DNA of 64,000 nt from the NCBI RefSeq assembly GCF_014200755.1, contig NZ_JACHCM010000001.1, positions 164,123 to 228,122 on the forward strand, given 5' to 3'. Origin of the DNA: Rhodanobacter sp. ANJX3. GTDB lineage: Bacteria; Pseudomonadota; Gammaproteobacteria; Xanthomonadales; Rhodanobacteraceae. This document shows positions 8,455 through 17,237 of the stretch, piece by piece (positions within the stretch are counted from its first letter, which is position 1; every line of letters begins with the position of its first letter). The translations under genes and the position numbers were made by a program. The notes below the pieces were generated by a model. It was not told where the DNA came from, searched no databases, and saw only the letters and a list, made by a program, of their open reading frames with translations.

Positions 8455-9221
8455 GTCGTCAGCACCGAGGAAACGAGCAATTGGGTATAGGGGTGTTGCG
8501 GATCGTCGAGAATCTGGTCGGTGAGTCCGGTTTCGACCACGCGGCCGCCCTGCATCACCATGGTGCGCGCCGCCAGCAGGCGCGCCACCGCCAGATCGTG
8601 CGTAACCATCACCGCGGCCAGTCCCAGCTCGTTCACCAATCGGCGCAGCAGATCGAGAATGCGCGCTTGCACCGAAACATCGAGGCCAGCCGTGGGCTCA
8701 TCCATAAACACGAGCCGCGGCTGGGTGACGAGGGTGCGGGCAATTTGCAGACGTTGCTGCATACCGCCGGAGAACGATGTCGGTGCATCGTCCACGCGCG
8801 CCGGATCAATTTCGACGCGCTCCAGCCAGCCTTTGGCGATAGCGCGCAGCTGGCCGTAGTTGCGCATGCCCTTGGCCATCAATCGTTCGGCCACGTTGGC
8901 GCCCGCGCTGACGTTGAGGCGCAGCCCATCGCGCGGGTTCTGCGTGACAAAGCCCCACTCCTCGCGCGCCAGGCGACGGCGACCGGCTTCGTCGAGCTCA
9001 TTCAAATCCAGCCAGCTGTCGTCCCGCTGGTGGTAACGGACGGAGCCCGAACTGGCAGTCAGCTGTGCCGCCACTGTTTTGAGCAACGTCGATTTGCCCG
9101 AGCCGGATTCGCCGACGATGCACAGCAGCTCCCCTGGGTGCAGATCGAAACTGACGTCCTGACATCCGACACGCTGCCCGTAGTGGTGACTGAGCCCTCG
9201 GACTTGCAGCAGTGCGCTCAT
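8451..9221 (-). CDS. phnK: PhnK, C-P lyase core complex ATPase
   Basis: The 256 residues form an ABC ATPase with Walker A GESGSGKST, signature SFSGGMQQR and Walker B LVFMDEPTAGLD. In E. coli PhnK binds the PhnGHIJ core complex at PhnJ and its ATP cycle gates C-P bond cleavage. It is coupled by ATGA overlaps to phnJ upstream and phnL downstream. The sequence also resembles oligopeptide transporter ATPases, but its position among phn genes settles the assignment. Confidence 0.95.
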   Translation of the reverse strand: MSALLQVRGLSHHYGQRVGCQDVSFDLHPGELLCIVGESGSGKSTLLKTVAAQLTASSGSVRYHQRDDSWLDLNELDEAGRRRLAREEWGFVTQNPRDGLRLNVSAGANVAERLMAKGMRNYGQLRAIAKGWLERVEIDPARVDDAPTSFSGGMQQRLQIARTLVTQPRLVFMDEPTAGLDVSVQARILDLLRRLVNELGLAAVMVTHDLAVARLLAARTMVMQGGRVVETGLTDQILDDPQHPYTQLLVSSVLTT

Positions 9222-10057
9222 GCCGCCGGCTCCGCGCGACGCTGGCCGCAGTAATCGGTGTCGGAGCAGACGAACAGGCGCGAGCCGCGATCGTCCGTGA
9301 CGACCTCATCGAGATAACTATCTCCCGATCCGCAGAGCTGGCACTGCTGCTCCCAGCGCTGGATCTCGAAGGGATGATCGTCGAACGCCAGGCTTTCGAC
9401 GTGCGTATACGGCGGAATCGCATAAAGCCGCTTTTCACGACCCGCACCGAACAGCATGAGCGCAGGCGAGCGGTCGAGCTTGGGATTGTCGAACTTGGGG
9501 ATGGGCGAGGGCGACGTCAGAAAGCGACCATCGACCAGCACGGGATAATCGTAGCTGGTGGCAATGTGCCCGTATTGCGCGATGTCTTCGTACAGCTTCA
9601 CGTGCATCAATCCATAGTCGGCCAGGGCATGCAGGGTGCGGGTTTCCGCTTCACGGGGCTCCAGCGTGCGCAGCGGTTCGGGTTCCGGCACCTGGAACAC
9701 CAGAATCTGATCTTCCCGCAGCGGTGTTTCAGGGATGCGATGACGCGTCTGGATAACGCTCGCCTCGCTCGTGCGTTCGGTTGTCGCCACACCGGTGACC
9801 CGCGCAAAAAACCGCCGTATGTTGACGGCGTTGGTGGTGTCGTCGGCCCCCTGATCGATGACCTTGAGCACGTCATCCGGTCCCAGCAGCGCCGCCGTGA
9901 GCTGGATGCCGCCGGTGCCCCAGCCGTAGGGCAATGGCATTTCGCGGCTGCCGAACGGCACCTGATAGCCGGGAATGGCGACAGCCTTGAGCAGCGCGCG
10001 ACGCAGCATGCGCTTGGTGTTTTCGTCGAGAAAAGCGAAGTTGTAGTCCGACGTCAT
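9218..10057 (-). CDS. phnJ: PhnJ, radical SAM carbon-phosphorus lyase
   Basis: PhnJ cleaves the C-P bond of 5-phosphoribosyl 1-phosphonate by radical SAM chemistry, giving the alkane and 5-phosphoribosyl 1,2-cyclic phosphate. All hallmark residues are present in its 279 residues: the radical-bearing glycine at position 30 in AIPGYQVPF (Gly32 in E. coli), and the cluster cysteines 239, 242, 264 and 270 in exact C-x2-C-x21-C-x5-C spacing. The enzyme should be active. It overlaps phnI and phnK by 4 bp each. Confidence 0.97.
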   Translation of the reverse strand: MTSDYNFAFLDENTKRMLRRALLKAVAIPGYQVPFGSREMPLPYGWGTGGIQLTAALLGPDDVLKVIDQGADDTTNAVNIRRFFARVTGVATTERTSEASVIQTRHRIPETPLREDQILVFQVPEPEPLRTLEPREAETRTLHALADYGLMHVKLYEDIAQYGHIATSYDYPVLVDGRFLTSPSPIPKFDNPKLDRSPALMLFGAGREKRLYAIPPYTHVESLAFDDHPFEIQRWEQQCQLCGSGDSYLDEVVTDDRGSRLFVCSDTDYCGQRRAEPAA

Positions 10058-11154
10058 GGCTTGGTCTCCGGAGCGCGCATGTCCTCCGCGGCGTGCTGCC
10101 GGGCGTGCTGCTTGCTCAGCGTACGCAGCAGCGACAGCTCGGCCTGAAAGTCCACGTAGTGCGGCAGCTTCAGGTGCTGAACGAAGCCCGAGGCCTCCAC
10201 GCTGTCCGAATGCGACAGCACGAACTCCTGGTTCTGTGCCGGCGCGACCGACGGCTCACCCAATTCGTCACAGCGCAGCGTGCGATCCACCAGCGCCATC
10301 GACATCGCTTTGCGCTCGCCTTCGCCCATGCTCAAGCCATAGCCGCGGGTGAACTGAGGCGCGAGTCCATTGCCACCGTGGAACTGGTTGATCATTTGAC
10401 ACTCGGTCAACGTGATCGAGCCGATCTCGATGGCGAAGCCCAACTCTTCGGGGCAGATCACGACGTCCACTTCGCCCATGCGGATTTCGCCGGCAAAGGG
10501 ATGGCTTTCGGCATAACCACGCTGGGTCGAGTACGCCATGCCCAGGAGAAAGCCTTCGTCGCCGCGCGCAAGGTTCTGCAGGCGGGTGGCGCGATCGGCG
10601 GGAAACATCATCGGATCGCGCGTCAGGTCGATCGGTTCGGGATCGCTGCCGGCATCGGCGCGTTCGATCAGGGCTTCGGCGTCGAGCAGATCCAGTACGC
10701 GCGGCATGGCATCGGGCAGCGGCGCGTCGCTCTGCGTGGACGGTTCCGAGGCGACGTTGCCGAACTCCAGCAGGCGCTGGGTGTAATCGTAGGTCGGCCC
10801 GAGCACCTGGCCGCCGGGGATATCTTTGAACGTGCCGGAAACGCGCCGACGCACGCGCATCGCGTTGGTATCCAGCGGCCGGGTATAGCCAAAGCGGGGC
10901 AGGGTGGTCCGATACGCGCGCAGCAAAAAAATCGCCTCCAGCATGTCGCCGGCCGCCTGACGCATCGCCAGCGCAGCGAGCTCCTCGTCGTACAGCGAGC
11001 CTTCCTGCATGACGCGTGCGACGCCCAGCCGCAGCTGCTCGCGTATTTGGTCCAGCGATAGCTCGGGTATGGAGGGGTCACCGCGGCGAGCCTCGGCGAG
11101 CAGCTCCAGCGAGCGGCTTATGGCCTGCTCGCCGCCTTTCACAGCAACGTACAT
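10054..11154 (-). CDS. phnI: PhnI, C-P lyase core complex nucleosidase subunit
   Basis: PhnI displaces adenine from ATP with phosphonate, helped by PhnG, PhnH and PhnL. The 366 residues match the family, beginning MYVAVKGGEQAI and containing GYTRPLDTNAMRVRRRVSGTF and the conserved ITLTECQMINQF region. It starts directly after the phnH stop codon with no gap and overlaps phnJ by ATGA. No truncation is seen. Confidence 0.95.
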   Translation of the reverse strand: MYVAVKGGEQAISRSLELLAEARRGDPSIPELSLDQIREQLRLGVARVMQEGSLYDEELAALAMRQAAGDMLEAIFLLRAYRTTLPRFGYTRPLDTNAMRVRRRVSGTFKDIPGGQVLGPTYDYTQRLLEFGNVASEPSTQSDAPLPDAMPRVLDLLDAEALIERADAGSDPEPIDLTRDPMMFPADRATRLQNLARGDEGFLLGMAYSTQRGYAESHPFAGEIRMGEVDVVICPEELGFAIEIGSITLTECQMINQFHGGNGLAPQFTRGYGLSMGEGERKAMSMALVDRTLRCDELGEPSVAPAQNQEFVLSHSDSVEASGFVQHLKLPHYVDFQAELSLLRTLSKQHARQHAAEDMRAPETKP

Positions 11155-11733
11155 TCAATCCTCCAGGACGCGAGTTGTGCGTGGTAACGCAACCATCCGG
11201 TCGCCAGCAATAAAGATCAGGTCGACGCCCAATGGCAGCTGTGCATGCATGGCCGTGCGCTGTTGCCAGAACGTAGCGGGCAGGCCTTCGATCATCAGCT
11301 GCTCGACATCGCGGATACCGGGTCCGCTGAAGCGCGTGCCGGCGTTATCGGTAAAACCATCGACCTGCACAATCAGGGTGGCGGAGCGATCGGGATAGCG
11401 CAGCTCGCCATGGGCAAACAGCGTGAGCGAAGGCATCGTCGCCGGTTCGGTGATCAAGGCGAAATCGGCTTCCATGGCGCTTTGCGTAAGGCGGACACCG
11501 GTGTGGAAGCGCAGATGTGTCGCCACCTCATCGTTGGGTTGCTGCAGCCAAAGCGTGGTATCGGCATCGCACAAGGTGAGCAGGGCGGCCATGGTAGCGG
11601 GCAGGATCGGCGCCGGCGCTGGCGCCACGACCGGCATGGCGCGTGGCGCTGCCGGGCGCGCCATCGCCTGGAGCAATTCGCGAAAGTTGCGCTGGCTGTC
11701 GAAGACGGGGTGAGCAAAGGCAGCAAGCATCAT
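11155..11733 (-). CDS. phnH: PhnH, C-P lyase core complex subunit
   Basis: PhnH is a structural subunit of the PhnGHIJ core needed for ribose triphosphate phosphonate synthesis. I start it at ATG 11733, which overlaps the phnG stop as ATGA and gives 192 residues, the family length. Recognisable segments are AFAHPVFDSQRNFRELLQAM at the N-terminus and TRFSGPGIRDVEQL in the second half. Confidence 0.93.
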   Translation of the reverse strand: MMLAAFAHPVFDSQRNFRELLQAMARPAAPRAMPVVAPAPAPILPATMAALLTLCDADTTLWLQQPNDEVATHLRFHTGVRLTQSAMEADFALITEPATMPSLTLFAHGELRYPDRSATLIVQVDGFTDNAGTRFSGPGIRDVEQLMIEGLPATFWQQRTAMHAQLPLGVDLIFIAGDRMVALPRTTRVLED

Positions 11734-12179
11734 TCGCCCCGCACGACGGTAAAAAATTCCACTTTGCTGGCCGCGGCTTTGCGGCTGGCGGCCTCGCGGC
11801 GCAGGGTCAGCGATTTTCGCAGCGGCTCGACCACATGCGCCTGCAGGTGCGCGCGCTGGTTGATATCCTGCATCAACGCATCGGCGCAGGCGGCCAGTTC
11901 GGCATGGCGACGGTTGCCGCCGCGGACCCACGCATGCCCGATGCGCTCGCCGATCTGCACGCTGCAGCGGGTCACACTGACCTCACCGAGATTGAACTGC
12001 TCGCCGGTACCGCCGACGCGACCGCGCAGCATATACAGGCCGGTCTGCGCAGGGCGCAGCCAGGTCATGCCGTCGAGCGCAGGCGCAAATGCTTCCATCG
12101 CTCGCATCAGTTCGTCCGCTTCGGCCTGTGCCAGCAATGACATCCATTGCGCACGCGCCAAGTGGTCACAGGTGTCCAT
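11730..12179 (-). CDS. phnG: PhnG, C-P lyase core complex subunit
   Basis: PhnG is the small subunit of the C-P lyase core complex and first gene of the leftward operon. The 149 residues include the typical RAQWMSLLAQAEADEL start and EVSVTRCSVQIGERIGHAWV. A strong GAGGAA ribosome-binding site lies 6 nt before the ATG. It is divergent from phnF, with 131 bp between starts containing a candidate PhnF operator. Confidence 0.93.
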   Translation of the reverse strand: MDTCDHLARAQWMSLLAQAEADELMRAMEAFAPALDGMTWLRPAQTGLYMLRGRVGGTGEQFNLGEVSVTRCSVQIGERIGHAWVRGGNRRHAELAACADALMQDINQRAHLQAHVVEPLRKSLTLRREAASRKAAASKVEFFTVVRGE

Positions 12180-12203
12180 AGCTTGTTCCTCGGCTTGTCA
12201 CAA

Positions 12204-12223
12204 TTGTCTAGTTATCTATACAG
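12204..12223. promoter_or_regulatory. Candidate PhnF operator between phnG and phnF
   Basis: The imperfect palindrome TTGTCTAG-TTAT-CTATACAG (TGTCTA-N6-TATACA, one mismatch) lies in the divergent promoter. GntR/HutC regulators, including PhnF, often bind GT-x-TA-x-AC words, and the related word GAATAGACAGG lies nearby at about 12290. Assignment is inferred from position and motif. Confidence 0.5.
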
Positions 12224-12310
12224 AGCGGGACACACGATCCCGTCGCAGTGCATTCCAGCAGCTCAGCGTGCCGCTGCCATGACGGTGAATAGACAGGTAG
12301 GTGCAGTCGT

Positions 12311-13042
12311 ATGAGCGAAGTGGAGCGTGGGCGTGGCGTAGCGCTATGGAGCCAGATTGGCGACATCCTCGCGGACGACATCTTTAAGGGCCGCCTGCGG
12401 CAGGGTGACATGCTGCCATCCGCGCAAGAGTTGGCGACCCGGTTTTCCGTCAATCGGCATACGGTTCGTCGGGCGATGGCGGATCTGGAGCAGCGTCATC
12501 TGGTGCGTACCGAGCAAGGCCGCGGCAGCTTCGTCCAGGAACACACGCTGGACTATGCCATCAGTTTGCGCACCCGCTTTACGCAGAACATGCGCAATCT
12601 AAACGTCGATAACGACATCGAGATCCTGGAAACCGTGCGTGAGATTCCTCCGGCACAAGTATCCGAGGCACTGGGTCTGGGTCGCAACGAATATACCTTC
12701 CGTATCGACACCCTGAGCCATGCCGACGGCCACATTATCGACCACTGCACGGCGTATTTCCCCGCGGCACGCTTTCCCGGCCTGCCCGAGATCTACCGCC
12801 GCACGCGATCGGTGACGGCGACCCTCAGCGAATTGGGCGTCAACGACTACATGCGCAAACACACCCGCGTCTCGGCGCGGCTGCCCGAGGCGCAAACCGC
12901 CCGCCTGATGAAACAGCAGGCCGGTCGCCCGGTGCTGTACGTTCAATCCATCAACGCCGATACGCGTGGCGTGCCGGTGCAGTACGGCATTACGCGGTTC
13001 TCCGGCGACTGGGTGCAACTCGTGCTGATGGCGAACGACTGA
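12311..13042 (+). CDS. phnF: PhnF, GntR/HutC-family repressor of phosphonate metabolism
   Basis: Residues about 10-80 form a winged helix-turn-helix (LPSAQELATRFSVNRHTVRR) and residues about 95-240 a UTRA effector domain ending in VQYGITRFSGDWVQLVL. The 243-residue length is normal. It heads the rightward phnF-DUF1045-phnN operon and is divergent from phnG, as in many alpha- and gammaproteobacterial phn loci. It probably represses both promoters until a phosphonate or pathway intermediate binds UTRA. Confidence 0.93.
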   Translation: MSEVERGRGVALWSQIGDILADDIFKGRLRQGDMLPSAQELATRFSVNRHTVRRAMADLEQRHLVRTEQGRGSFVQEHTLDYAISLRTRFTQNMRNLNVDNDIEILETVREIPPAQVSEALGLGRNEYTFRIDTLSHADGHIIDHCTAYFPAARFPGLPEIYRRTRSVTATLSELGVNDYMRKHTRVSARLPEAQTARLMKQQAGRPVLYVQSINADTRGVPVQYGITRFSGDWVQLVLMAND

Positions 13043-13701
13043 TGCGCTACGCGATTTATTATTGTCCCGGCATCAACACGGCGCTGGAACGTTTGGGGCG
13101 CGAGTGGCTGTCGGAGGCACTCAGTCTGCCCGGCATCTGCTCGGAACGACGCCAGGCGCTGCTGGCTGATGCCCGTCGTTACGGCTGGCACGCGACCATC
13201 CACGCACCGTTCGCACCGATAAGCGGAGCCAGCTATGGCGACGTGCGATCAGCGGTCACGGCGCTCGCGGAAAACGTCGCCCCGTTCGAATTGACGCTAC
13301 GACTGGATCGGCTCGCCGGCTTTTTATCGCTGCGCCCCCTCGTTGACGGTATCCCCGAACGTGCGCTCGCTGCGGCCTGCCTCCATACGCTGCAGCCCAT
13401 TCGCGCATCGCTGTCCGATGAAGGACTGCGGCAGCGCAGTGCCGGCTTGGACAAGGATGAGCTGGCCCTTTTGCAAAAGCATGGCTATCCCTATGTGCTC
13501 GATCGCTATCGCTTTCACCTGACCCTGGCGGCACCTGCCGGCGAACTGGAAGAACTCGCCATGCGTAAATGGCTGCAGCCGCGCGTAGCGGCTTTGCCGC
13601 CGGCGCGTATCGACGCGCTGGCGATCTGCCGGGAAGCTGATCCCGGTAGCCCGTTCGAATTGCTGGAGCGCGTCGCGCTGCGTTCGGAGCGTGCGCCGTG
13701 A
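13042..13701 (+). CDS. DUF1045 phosphonate-metabolism protein (2H phosphoesterase-like)
   Basis: The 219-residue protein belongs to the DUF1045 family found in phn operons. Two H-x-T-x motifs are visible, HATI in RRYGWHATIHAPF and HLTL in DRYRFHLTLA, the signature of the LigT/2H phosphoesterase fold that acts on cyclic phosphates. No phnP is present here, so it may open the 5-phosphoribosyl 1,2-cyclic phosphate made by PhnJ. That role is inference. Its ATG shares one base with the phnF stop and its end overlaps phnN as GTGA. Confidence 0.88.
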   Translation: MRYAIYYCPGINTALERLGREWLSEALSLPGICSERRQALLADARRYGWHATIHAPFAPISGASYGDVRSAVTALAENVAPFELTLRLDRLAGFLSLRPLVDGIPERALAAACLHTLQPIRASLSDEGLRQRSAGLDKDELALLQKHGYPYVLDRYRFHLTLAAPAGELEELAMRKWLQPRVAALPPARIDALAICREADPGSPFELLERVALRSERAP

Positions 13702-14234
13702 AAGAAGGGCGACTCTATTACGTCATGGGGCCATCGGGCGCTGGCAAAGACAGCGTACTGGCCTGGGTCCGTTCGCACGGTGTCTCGCACGATGTGCTTT
13801 GTGCGCATCGCTACATCACGCGACCGGCCGATGCCGGCGGCGAAAACCATGTGGCCTTGAGCGAAGCGGAGTTTCGTCTACGCGCCGAGCGCGGCCTCTT
13901 CGCGCTGACCTGGCAGGCACACGGCCTTCATTACGGCATCGGCCGCGAAGTGCAGCACTGGCTGGAGCGCGGTGCCCACGTGCTGGTCAATGGATCGCGT
14001 GACGCGTACCCGCAGGCATACAAGCGCTTTCCTGCTTTGCAGCCGGTGGTCATTACCGCCAGCCGCGAGACGATCGCCGCACGTCTGGTCGCGCGCGGGC
14101 GCGAAAGTGAAGCGTCGATCGCCGAGCGTCTGGCACGCCGCGATGCCTATCATGTACCGGCCGATGCGCTGGTGATTCCCAACGACGGCAGCCTCGTCGA
14201 CGCCGGAACAGCCTTATTGAATGCTATCAAGTGA
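13698..14234 (+). CDS. phnN: PhnN, ribose 1,5-bisphosphokinase
   Basis: PhnN phosphorylates ribose 1,5-bisphosphate to PRPP, the last step of the C-P lyase pathway. The 178 residues have a guanylate-kinase-like fold with P-loop GPSGAGKDS, the RYITRPADAGGENHVAL segment and ARGRESEASIAERLARR. The start is GTG 13698, overlapping the DUF1045 stop by 4 bp. It ends 45 bp from the convergent DUF5690 gene with no clear terminator. Confidence 0.93.
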   Translation: MKEGRLYYVMGPSGAGKDSVLAWVRSHGVSHDVLCAHRYITRPADAGGENHVALSEAEFRLRAERGLFALTWQAHGLHYGIGREVQHWLERGAHVLVNGSRDAYPQAYKRFPALQPVVITASRETIAARLVARGRESEASIAERLARRDAYHVPADALVIPNDGSLVDAGTALLNAIK

Positions 14235-14278
14235 CCTGGCTGAGCCGAGGGTGTGCGAGATACCGTTGGTGAAACCAG

Positions 14279-15610
14279 CTAGGCGAGTGTCGGTAACACG
14301 CCCGGCATGTCAACACGCCGCGTCTTCGCTTTGAAGTACAGCGCCGACGCCAGTGTGATCAGCATGCCGATACTCGATAGCGCGACCACGGCGCTGGCAT
14401 AGAACGCCGCCCACGATAAATGCACGCCGCTGAATTCCTTGAACAGAATGATCGCGACGCTGCCCATGTATCCACTGGCATCGGAGATATACATGATGAA
14501 ACCGACGTTGCCAGCCACCTGAAAGGTGGCCAGCATGCGCTCGAAGAACGTGCAGTTGTATGGCACGTAGGCGAGATACAGGCCGAAGCCGCTACCGCCG
14601 ACCCACCACACGGGATCGAGCATGCCCATGCCGTGTAGCCAGGTGGTTATCAAGGCGATCGCGAAACCACCGAAAATCATCACGTGGTTGAGCATCAGCG
14701 CCTTGAAATTGTCGCGTACGGCCATGGTGCATGCGGTAATCAGCAGCACGGCGATGGCGATCGGCACTTCAGTCTGAGTGAATACGGCCGCGCTGTTGCC
14801 GCGGCCAAGGTCGGCCCAGATCTCGGCCGCGAAATTGTCGCGAAAATCGCGCATGACGGTCAGTGCGATGTATGCCATCACGATCATGATCACGGCGGGC
14901 AGAAACTTAGCCAGAAAGGCGCGGCGGCTTTGTGCGTCCATCGGCGTGCGGGCGTTGCGCGCGGCCATATCCTCGGCGCTCGGCGCAGGCAGGCGTTCGA
15001 GTACCCACGTCGCCAGACAGAGCGGCGGCACAAAGACCATGCCGGTGGCGAACGGCATCCAGAATTCGCTGACTCCGTATCGCACCATCAGATACTTGCC
15101 CACGGTTTTCACGACTCCGGACGCCACGATAAAGCTGGCGCACATGAAAGCGCTCATCAGTTCGGTGCCGCGGCGGCCTTCGATGTATCCGAATATGACA
15201 CCCCACACCATGCCGAGCGGCAATCCGTTAAGAAACAGGCAGGCGATATTCCACGGTGCGGGAATCAACGCAAAACCCAGCAGCGCGAGCCACGAAAAAC
15301 CGATCAATCCGGCCAGCGCACGAGCACGATGGTTTCGTTGCATCGCGGCGATCCAGGTGATGCCACGCACTTTGCTCAGCATGTAGCCGAAGACCTGGGC
15401 GATGACCAACCAGACCTTGTAGTCAACGCCGGCGAAATGCAGTCCGGTGAATTCCGCCGCGGTAAACGGTTTGCGAAACGCATACATCGAGGCGTACGCC
15501 AAAAAGGCGGCACCGCCTGCAAGCAGGTTGATCGCCATCCGATGGCGATAGGGGCCAGAGGACCAGGAAGCAAGAGGCATAAAGACAAACCACGGAGGGA
15601 TGCCCCGCAT
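14279..15610 (-). CDS. DUF5690 family membrane protein, MFS-like transporter
   Basis: About 443 residues from ATG 15610 (the frame is open to a TTG at 15718) form about 12 hydrophobic segments in an MFS-like layout. YASMYAFRKPFTAAEF in the first loop recalls organophosphate:phosphate antiporters. The charged central loop (ERLPAPSAEDMAARNA) separates two halves. It matches what I know of DUF5690 proteins, whose substrate is unknown. It sits at the end of the C-P lyase locus, which lacks phnCDE, and its upstream DNA repeats the TTGTCTAG word of the phnG/phnF region. A role in uptake of a phosphonate or related organophosphate is inferred. Confidence 0.8.
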   Translation of the reverse strand: MRGIPPWFVFMPLASWSSGPYRHRMAINLLAGGAAFLAYASMYAFRKPFTAAEFTGLHFAGVDYKVWLVIAQVFGYMLSKVRGITWIAAMQRNHRARALAGLIGFSWLALLGFALIPAPWNIACLFLNGLPLGMVWGVIFGYIEGRRGTELMSAFMCASFIVASGVVKTVGKYLMVRYGVSEFWMPFATGMVFVPPLCLATWVLERLPAPSAEDMAARNARTPMDAQSRRAFLAKFLPAVIMIVMAYIALTVMRDFRDNFAAEIWADLGRGNSAAVFTQTEVPIAIAVLLITACTMAVRDNFKALMLNHVMIFGGFAIALITTWLHGMGMLDPVWWVGGSGFGLYLAYVPYNCTFFERMLATFQVAGNVGFIMYISDASGYMGSVAIILFKEFSGVHLSWAAFYASAVVALSSIGMLITLASALYFKAKTRRVDMPGVLPTLA

Positions 15611-15640
15611 GGTGTGGCCGCTAGATGACAGCGATGTGGC

Positions 15641-15719
15641 GTTGTCTAGGCCGGTCTGTCGGCCTGGCGGAAGATCGTTTTTCTCAACGGCCAGCACAAA
15701 AGCGCTCGCACTAGACAAC
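15641..15719. promoter_or_regulatory. Paired GTTGTCTAG / CTAGACAAC words upstream of the DUF5690 gene
   Basis: GTTGTCTAG at 15641-15649 and its exact reverse complement CTAGACAAC at 15711-15719 flank the probable promoter. TTGTCTAG also occurs at 12204-12211 in the candidate PhnF operator. PhnF control of this gene is inferred. Confidence 0.45.
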
Positions 15720-15824
15720 CCTGCCTACGGATCCATTTCTTGGCAATCGGTTGAAACGTCTTTGCGCTCTGCTAGCACCGTACCAGGGTAGCAACGGCAT
15801 ATTCCACCTGATCGGGAGAGCGAC

Positions 15825-17228
15825 GTGAGCGAGATCAACGACATCAAGCGCCGGAAGTTCTTGAAAATGACGGTTGGCGCAGCGGGTGGACTGACCTTCA
15901 TGTCCATGCTGCCGCCGGCTATTCGCGACGCGTTGGCCACGCCGGCCGCCACGGTCACTGGCACCATCAACGACGTGCAGCACGTGGTGATCTTTATGCA
16001 GGAAAACCGTTCGTTCGATCACTATTACGGTAGTCGACCGGGCGTACGCGGGTTCAACGATCCTATCCCTGCACCGCTCCCGAGCACCACGCTCACCGCC
16101 AACAACGTTTGGCAGCAGCCCAGCACCGCCAATTCAGCCGGTTACACGGTGCCGTTCCACATGGATACCACAACGACCAACGCCACCTGCGTGAGCGCGT
16201 CGGCCATGGGTTTTACCGTCGATACGGAAATCGTCAATGGCGGCAAGTTCAACGCCTGGAATACGGCACGAACCGCGGGTCTTGGCATGGGTTTCTTCGA
16301 TCGCGCCGCCCTTCCGTTTTACTACGCGCTGGCCGATCACTTCACGATGTGCGATCAGTATTATTGCTCGACCCTGACCAACACCAACCCCAATCGTCTC
16401 TTCCTGTTTACTGGCACCAATGGCCTCTCGGTAAGCCAGTCCCCTGTGTTGGACGACACCGAGTCGAGTTCTGGCTGGACCTGGACAACCTATGCCGAAC
16501 GCCTGCAGGCGGCTGGCGTCAGCTGGAAGGTGTATCAAGAAGCCGATAACTTCGACGACAACGCGCTGGCGTGGTTTGCCAATTTCAAGAACGCGGCGAC
16601 CAGTTCCGCCCTGTACAAGCAGGGCATGGCGAAGGTGACCGATATCGTCGCCGCTTTTCAGAACGACGTGATCAACAACACCTTGCCGCAGGTCTCGTGG
16701 ATCATTGCGCCAAGCACTTTGTCGGAACATCCGAGCTATCAACCCGCCGATGGTGAAGATCTGTCCGCTCGTTTGATCAGCGCACTAGTCTCCAACGCCA
16801 GCGTGTATGCAAAAACCGTCTTCATTCTCAATTACGACGAGAACGGCGGTTTTTACGATCACATGCCACCGCCGTGCCCGCCGTCCAGTATCCAGGGCGG
16901 CTCGTCCACCGTCAGTACGGCTGGCGAACTCACCACGGTGAACGAATCGGGCAGCACGATCGGCTCGTCGCCGATCGGTCTGGGCTTTCGCGTACCGATG
17001 ATCATCGTTTCGCCGTGGACTTACGGTGGGCGAGTGTGTTCGCAAGTGTTCGATCACACCTCGGTACTGCAGTTTCTCGAGCAGCGCTTTGCGGTCAAGG
17101 AAACCAACATCAGTGCGTGGCGACGCGCGGTCTGTGGTGACCTCACCTCAGCATTCAATTTCAGTGGCGACAACACCACCTGGCCGAGTCTTCCCTCGAC
17201 CAGCAACTACGTTTCAGTCGAGCAATGA
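15825..17228 (+). CDS. Phospholipase C (phosphoesterase family), catalytic part of a frameshifted gene
   Basis: These 467 residues hold a twin-arginine signal (RRKFLKM, then a hydrophobic stretch) and the catalytic domain of phosphocholine-type phospholipase C: HVVIFMQENRSFDHYYG, LPFYYALADHFTMCDQY, FILNYDENGGFYDHMPPP and the FDHTSVLQFLEQRF segment. The start is GTG 15825 after GGGAG. The reading frame ends early at TGA 17226-17228, just where family members continue into two C-terminal domains; that sequence is present in the +1 frame. The domain would be exported folded to the periplasm or medium and act on phospholipids. It may still work without its tail. Confidence 0.85.
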   Translation: MSEINDIKRRKFLKMTVGAAGGLTFMSMLPPAIRDALATPAATVTGTINDVQHVVIFMQENRSFDHYYGSRPGVRGFNDPIPAPLPSTTLTANNVWQQPSTANSAGYTVPFHMDTTTTNATCVSASAMGFTVDTEIVNGGKFNAWNTARTAGLGMGFFDRAALPFYYALADHFTMCDQYYCSTLTNTNPNRLFLFTGTNGLSVSQSPVLDDTESSSGWTWTTYAERLQAAGVSWKVYQEADNFDDNALAWFANFKNAATSSALYKQGMAKVTDIVAAFQNDVINNTLPQVSWIIAPSTLSEHPSYQPADGEDLSARLISALVSNASVYAKTVFILNYDENGGFYDHMPPPCPPSSIQGGSSTVSTAGELTTVNESGSTIGSSPIGLGFRVPMIIVSPWTYGGRVCSQVFDHTSVLQFLEQRFAVKETNISAWRRAVCGDLTSAFNFSGDNTTWPSLPSTSNYVSVEQ

Positions 17229-17237
17229 ATGCTCGAC
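17217..17237. other. Stem-loop exactly at the phospholipase frameshift
   Basis: GTCGAGCA at 17217-17224 and TGCTCGAC at 17230-17237 pair perfectly around the 5-nt loop ATGAA, which overlaps the premature TGA. The stem could have promoted the indel or an assembly error; programmed recoding is less likely because no slippery run is visible. Confidence 0.6.

Noticed and set aside
12185..12215. PHO box upstream of phnG
   Set aside because: TTGTC repeats at 9-bp spacing do not fit the 11-bp spacing of PhoB direct repeats.
17226..17237. Programmed ribosomal frameshifting in the phospholipase gene
   Set aside because: No slippery heptamer precedes the stop, and the family is normally a single frame; an indel or sequencing error is simpler.
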